A stretch of 64,000 nucleotides of DNA from Paramoeba atlantica (taxonomy: Eukaryota > Discosea). The stretch is taken from contig CDRNVI010000144.1 in assembly GCA_977017575.1 (NCBI GenBank), forward strand, positions 124,001 to 188,000, read 5' to 3'. Shown in pieces: positions 56,637-64,000 of this stretch. Position 1 is the first letter of the stretch, and every line of letters begins with the position of its first letter. The notes below the pieces were generated by a model. It was given only the letters and a program-made list of their open reading frames with translations. It did not search any database and had not been told where the DNA came from. Made by a program: the position numbers and the translations under genes.

Positions 56637-57868
56637 GGTGACTGTTATCCACTTTTGTGAGAAAAACCTTACTGGAATTTTTCAATTATCTATTATTCAG
56701 ATCCAATAGGCTTAGTACTAACCCACTAAGCAGTCTCAATTGGCCAGGTGGGCACCCTTTGCCACCAATTTTCCCTCTGAGAGTAGAAAACCAGCTTTAA
56801 GATTGCAGGAGGGTAGTGTGGGAGTTTCACCCACTAAAAAACTCACTATCTCCAAGTAGATAACCCTTTTTAGACTCCATTACCCCATCTAAAAAGGTGT
56901 GCTTGGGCAGTACCTGCCCCGCCATACCATTTCTGGCTTCGGCCCGCCTGAAATAAATATACTCCCATAAGAAATCCCCTCATAGGCACAAAGATGATTT
57001 AAATCTTAGTTAAAACACCTTCTTCATCTTACATTTTACTCTTTTTATCATTGTGAAGAATAATAAAAGAGGGTAGATCTTTTGTCACATTTGCTTATTC
57101 TTAATGATCATAAAGAGGAAAAACCTCCACCTAGAATTTAAAGGGAGGTTTTCTCAACTCACCAAATCTTTACATAGCACACATCTTTATCAGAGTTTAT
57201 TGCTCATTATTCCTTTTTGGTTGAATGTTCTTTTTGAAAGGAAGAATTTATCTTTTTAGTGAAAACCTTTAATAATATTTTGAAAAGGAGTATAAAGGGA
57301 TGCAGAAAAAGATGTCTTTCATTTAATAAAAAAAAATCAATCCTTTATTTATTGAAAGAAAATAAAGACCAGTCTGATAAGACAGTATGAATTCTTTAAG
57401 AATCTAAAATATTTGTTTTATTCATTGATTTCCATTCTTTTCTGATGAAATAAAACAGTTTTGAAATATCCAACAAATCAACTTTGGAATTACACTGAGA
57501 AGAATAACTAATAAACTTCTTACAAAATAAAGGGTAAAGATTTCTCTTTATGGTTGTCTCTTAAATTATCAGGAGTCATTTTAGAGACACTCTTGAGCAT
57601 CCTTCTTATTTCAAGAGCAGAATTGATTAACCTGGAGTTAATCATCAACATAAGATGGTTGAATTAACATTTAGTGCACTAGAAAAAACTCTAGATTCAT
57701 CTCTAGGCCCATGAAGAGGGAGATAATTCAAGGAGCTTTCAAGGAAAAAACCTTTCCCAAAAAAGGAAATTCAGACACAGAGAAGATCCACAGCATAAGG
57801 TTTCCCCATCCAGATTCCACCCTAGAGATCCACAGCATAAGGTTTCCCATCCAGATTCCACCCTAGAG
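56607..57868 (-). mobile_element. Poly(A)-tailed insertion of unknown origin (1.26 kb)
   Basis: On the minus strand the segment ends in 29 consecutive A (T-run at 56608-56636) and is flanked by the 140-bp direct duplications, as expected of RNA copied by target-primed reverse transcription with an unusually long target duplication. The 3' 300 nt (56640-56945) are less AT-rich and rich in inverted pairs (GGCGGGCCGAAGCC, GGCAGGTACTGCCC), suggesting a structured RNA. The 5' end has two tandem 42-bp copies (GATCCACAGCATAAGGTTTC). No protein is encoded. It could be a SINE, a retroposed noncoding RNA or the 3' end of a LINE. Confidence 0.55.
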
Positions 57869-58003
57869 AGCTTGGAGAGAATGAAATGGAGAAAGAGTGA
57901 TGATCAAGAGGGCATCAAAGTGAATTCCAGAATTTGAGGAGAAAGAGAGAGAGAAATTCTTGAAAAAAATTGAACCACCCAAGAATTGAACCCAGTGTGT
58001 CTG
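57869..58003 (-). repeat. Right copy of the 140-bp duplication
   Basis: Partner of 56461-56606. It runs directly into the remaining part of the tRNA-Gly pseudogene. Confidence 0.8.
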
Positions 58004-58027
58004 CTTGGAAGGTGGGCAGGTTGCCAC
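57972..58027 (-). pseudogene. tRNA-Gly(TCC) pseudogene
   Basis: The minus strand reads GTGGCAACC..., anticodon region CTTCCAAG and T arm with TTCAATT instead of TTCGATT. It is cut at the same GTGGCA as the copies at 14628 and 58514, and has several CpG to TpG changes relative to them. Confidence 0.7.
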
Positions 58028-58097
58028 AAGAGGAAGAGGGGCAGAGAAGCAAAAAGAGGGGAAAAAAACCAAAAAAGGAAAAAGGGAGAAAAATACA

Positions 58098-58237
58098 AAT
58101 ATAGAAAAACAACAAATAAAGATTGTCGGATATACTCAACCCTCAAGTAAAATTTATTGAACGAAAAAAATGAGAGGGGAAGAAGAGAGGGAGGGAAGTA
58201 AATATATCTGTTACCTCAAGTTAAAAATAAGTAAAAT
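58098..58237 (-). repeat. Partial duplicate of the rDNA 3' flank
   Basis: ACAAATATAGAAAAACAAC to TTAAAAATAAGTAAAA repeats 58571-58735. Together with the tRNA-Gly remnant this is a diverged tandem copy of the junction next to rDNA unit 2. Confidence 0.75.
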
Positions 58238-58513
58238 TTTTTTATATCAATAAAAAAGAGACTCTGATAAAAAAGGGTGTTAAAAATATGAGTTTTTCCA
58301 AGCTTTTTCAAACAAGATATGAACATTCTGCTCTTGAACCCCTGCAAAAGATAAAGAAGAAGGAGAGAAGAGAAAGAAGAAAAAAAAATGATCTTGATAC
58401 AATTTTTGAATCTCCATTTTGAAACAAACAATCATACCAGAGATCAAGAGTTTGTTCAATTAAAAAGGGGTGGCTGTGAGCCAGGTGACCTCGAAGGGAT
58501 TCTGAAAAAAAAA

Positions 58514-58570
58514 TGCGCCACCCGGGAATCGAACCCGGCCCGTCCGCTTGGAAGACGGACATCCTGCCAC
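58514..58570 (-). tRNA. 5'-truncated tRNA-Gly(TCC), unit 2 copy
   Basis: Identical to 14628-14684, within the shared flank that extends from 58243 to the rDNA. Confidence 0.7.
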
Positions 58571-58778
58571 ACAAATATAGAAAAACAACAAATAAAGATA
58601 GTCGGTTATAGTCAACCCTCAAGTAAAATTTATTGAACGAAAAAAAGGAGAGGGGAAGAAGAGGGAGGGAGGAAGGGAGGGAGAGGGAAGTAAATATATC
58701 TGTTACCTCAAGTTAAAAATAAGTAAAAAAAGAAAAAAAATAATAAAAAATAGTTATTATTTTTAAAATAAAAAACCA

Positions 58779-62806
<4,028 letters not shown>

Positions 62807-63128
62807 ATCAATCAAAAAAAGAAAGAATGAACTAAAAAAGGAGAATAAAAAATTGAATTTGAAAATACATTTTATTTCAATTTTGAAAAAAAGAAAAATA
62901 ATAAATAAAGATATTTATTATTTTTTACTATTTTTTCAAAAAAAAATAGAATTGAATTTAAAATTCGATTAATTTTTTTCTTTTTTTTAGTATCTTTTTA
63001 CTTTTTCAAGATTTGGTATTATTTTTAAGAAAGTATTTTATTTTCAATGAAGAAAAGATAGAAAATAGTTTCTCAATAGAATCTTTTTTTTGTAAAAAAA
63101 TAAATTTTAAAAAAAGATAAAGAATAAA
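62807..63128 (-). other. Internal transcribed spacer 2, unit 2
   Basis: AT-rich, similar to unit 1 with small differences (for example TGAATTTGAAAATACATTTT-type changes near 62860). Confidence 0.85.
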
Positions 63129-63285
63129 ATGACACTCAAATAAATATACTCTTAGGATGAAACCTAAAAGTGCAATATGCGTTCAAAGATTCGATGATTC
63201 ACTGAGTTCTGCAATTCACATTACGTATCGCATTTTGCTGCGTTCTTCATCGTTACGAGAACCAAGATATCCATTGTTAAAAGTT
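63129..63285 (-). rRNA. 5.8S ribosomal RNA, unit 2
   Basis: Matches the 5.8S at 19242-19398; the region near the 3' end differs at two or so positions. Confidence 0.94.
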
Positions 63286-63495
63286 GTTTTTTTATTTTTG
63301 TTGTTTTGTTTTATTTTCATTTTAATTTTTATCAAATGAATGAAATTTTGAACATTTTTTGATACAATTAAAATATCAAAAAAAAGTTTAAATAACAATA
63401 AAAATGTTAAAATACATTTTAAAAAGTTTAAACACATTTTCACTTTTTCAAAATAAGTTTTTGAAAAGAAAAGAAGATTAATAAAGTAATAATAT
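63286..63495 (-). other. Internal transcribed spacer 1, unit 2
   Basis: AT-rich spacer with several small indels against unit 1. Confidence 0.85.
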
Positions 63496-63655
63496 TAATG
63501 ATCCATCCGCAGGTTCACCTACGGATACCTTGTTACGACTTTTGCTTCTTTTAGTTGGCAAGGTTTACTCAAATTCTCAAAAACAAACTTATTAACCGAA
63601 ATCAATAAGTAACTGTCTCTAATCCTAAGATTTCACCGGACCAACCATCAGTAGC

Positions 63656-63690
<35 letters not shown>

Positions 63691-64000
63691 ATCAGCACAA
63701 GCTGTTGACTTGTGCTTACTAGGAATTCCTCGTTCACGATAAATAATTGCAAGTATCGATCCCCAGCACGATACAATTTCAAAAGTTTACCCAAAATGCC
63801 CATCTGGAAGGACGAGCGTGACTTTTCAGCCAAGGCCTTTTGTACTTGTTGATTGTATCAGTGTAGCGCGCGTGCAGCCCAGAACATCTAAAGGGCATCA
63901 CAGACCTGTTATTGCCTCAAACTTCCCTTGGTTAAACACCAAGTGTCCCTCTAAGAAGTTTAAAAGAATAAATCTTTTTTAATATCAATAAAAACGAGTT
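63496..64000 (-). rRNA. 18S ribosomal RNA, unit 2, cut by the window end
   Basis: The 3' 505 nt of the SSU gene, starting at the conserved GGATGGATCATTA end. The V8 hairpin at 63798-63817 has a different sequence from unit 1 (19915-19934) but the same stem and loop lengths. Confidence 0.93.

Overview
The window is nuclear DNA of a eukaryote, most likely a fungus. The ITS2 side of the 5.8S region carries the run TTTGAGTGTCA, the spacers are very AT-rich, tRNA-Leu(CAA) and tRNA-Tyr(GTA) genes have introns, and DIRS/Ngaro, Crypton, hAT, mariner/pogo and other DDE mobile elements are present. The unusually long 18S (about 2.1 kb) and 28S (about 4.0 kb) and the abundance of DIRS-type elements lean towards an early-diverging lineage; that is inference. 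No ordinary intact single-copy host protein gene could be supported. The coding content is transposons, their relics and one decayed NHL-repeat gene.

Layout: 0-5.6 kb holds low-complexity DNA, a decayed DIRS-type relic with a nested mariner-like insertion, and a Gag-like zinc-knuckle relic. 5.6-11.3 kb has tRNA-Met and a tRNA-Thr gene split by a complete 5.05-kb PAT/Ngaro-type retrotransposon (Gag, RT-RNase H, tyrosine recombinase, split direct repeats A1-B1-A2-B2). 11.7-13.0 kb is a non-autonomous element with 31-bp inverted repeats. 14.6-21.7 kb is a complete rDNA unit on the minus strand (28S, ITS2, 5.8S, ITS1, 18S). 22.9-26.7 kb is A+C-skewed, internally duplicated simple-sequence DNA. 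26.8-30.4 kb is a dispersed repeat (R1) interrupted by a 2.49-kb DDE transposon with a spliced transposase gene; the empty site is at 49.3-50.4 kb. 30.4-41 kb is a tRNA-rich zone (Glu, Leu, Asn, Asp, Lys, Ser, Ile, Ser, Glu, Phe, Ala) with Ngaro-type relics and an NHL pseudogene. 41.0-45.4 kb is a DIRS1-type element with inverted terminal repeats and an internal complementary region. 45.6-47.9 kb is a hAT element with a perfect 8-bp target duplication, followed by a Crypton-like pseudogene. 50.4-56.4 kb holds a pogo-like transposase remnant, tRNA-Tyr, Ile, Leu and Thr, a second copy of the 31-bp-TIR element and a reverse-transcriptase fragment. 56.6-57.9 kb is a poly(A)-tailed insertion inside a tRNA-Gly remnant. 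58.8-64 kb is a second, divergent rDNA unit cut by the window end.

Three themes run through it. First, tRNA genes are repeatedly landing sites or break points for mobile DNA (Thr, Leu, Gly, Phe). Second, old copies decay mainly by CpG to TpG/CpA change, with CGA codons turned to TGA stops, which suggests cytosine methylation or a RIP-like process. Third, the two rDNA units are not neighbours in an array, and their SSU genes differ by a compensated hairpin, so they look like separate rRNA types rather than homogenised copies. All gene calls come from reading the sequence; no database search was possible.
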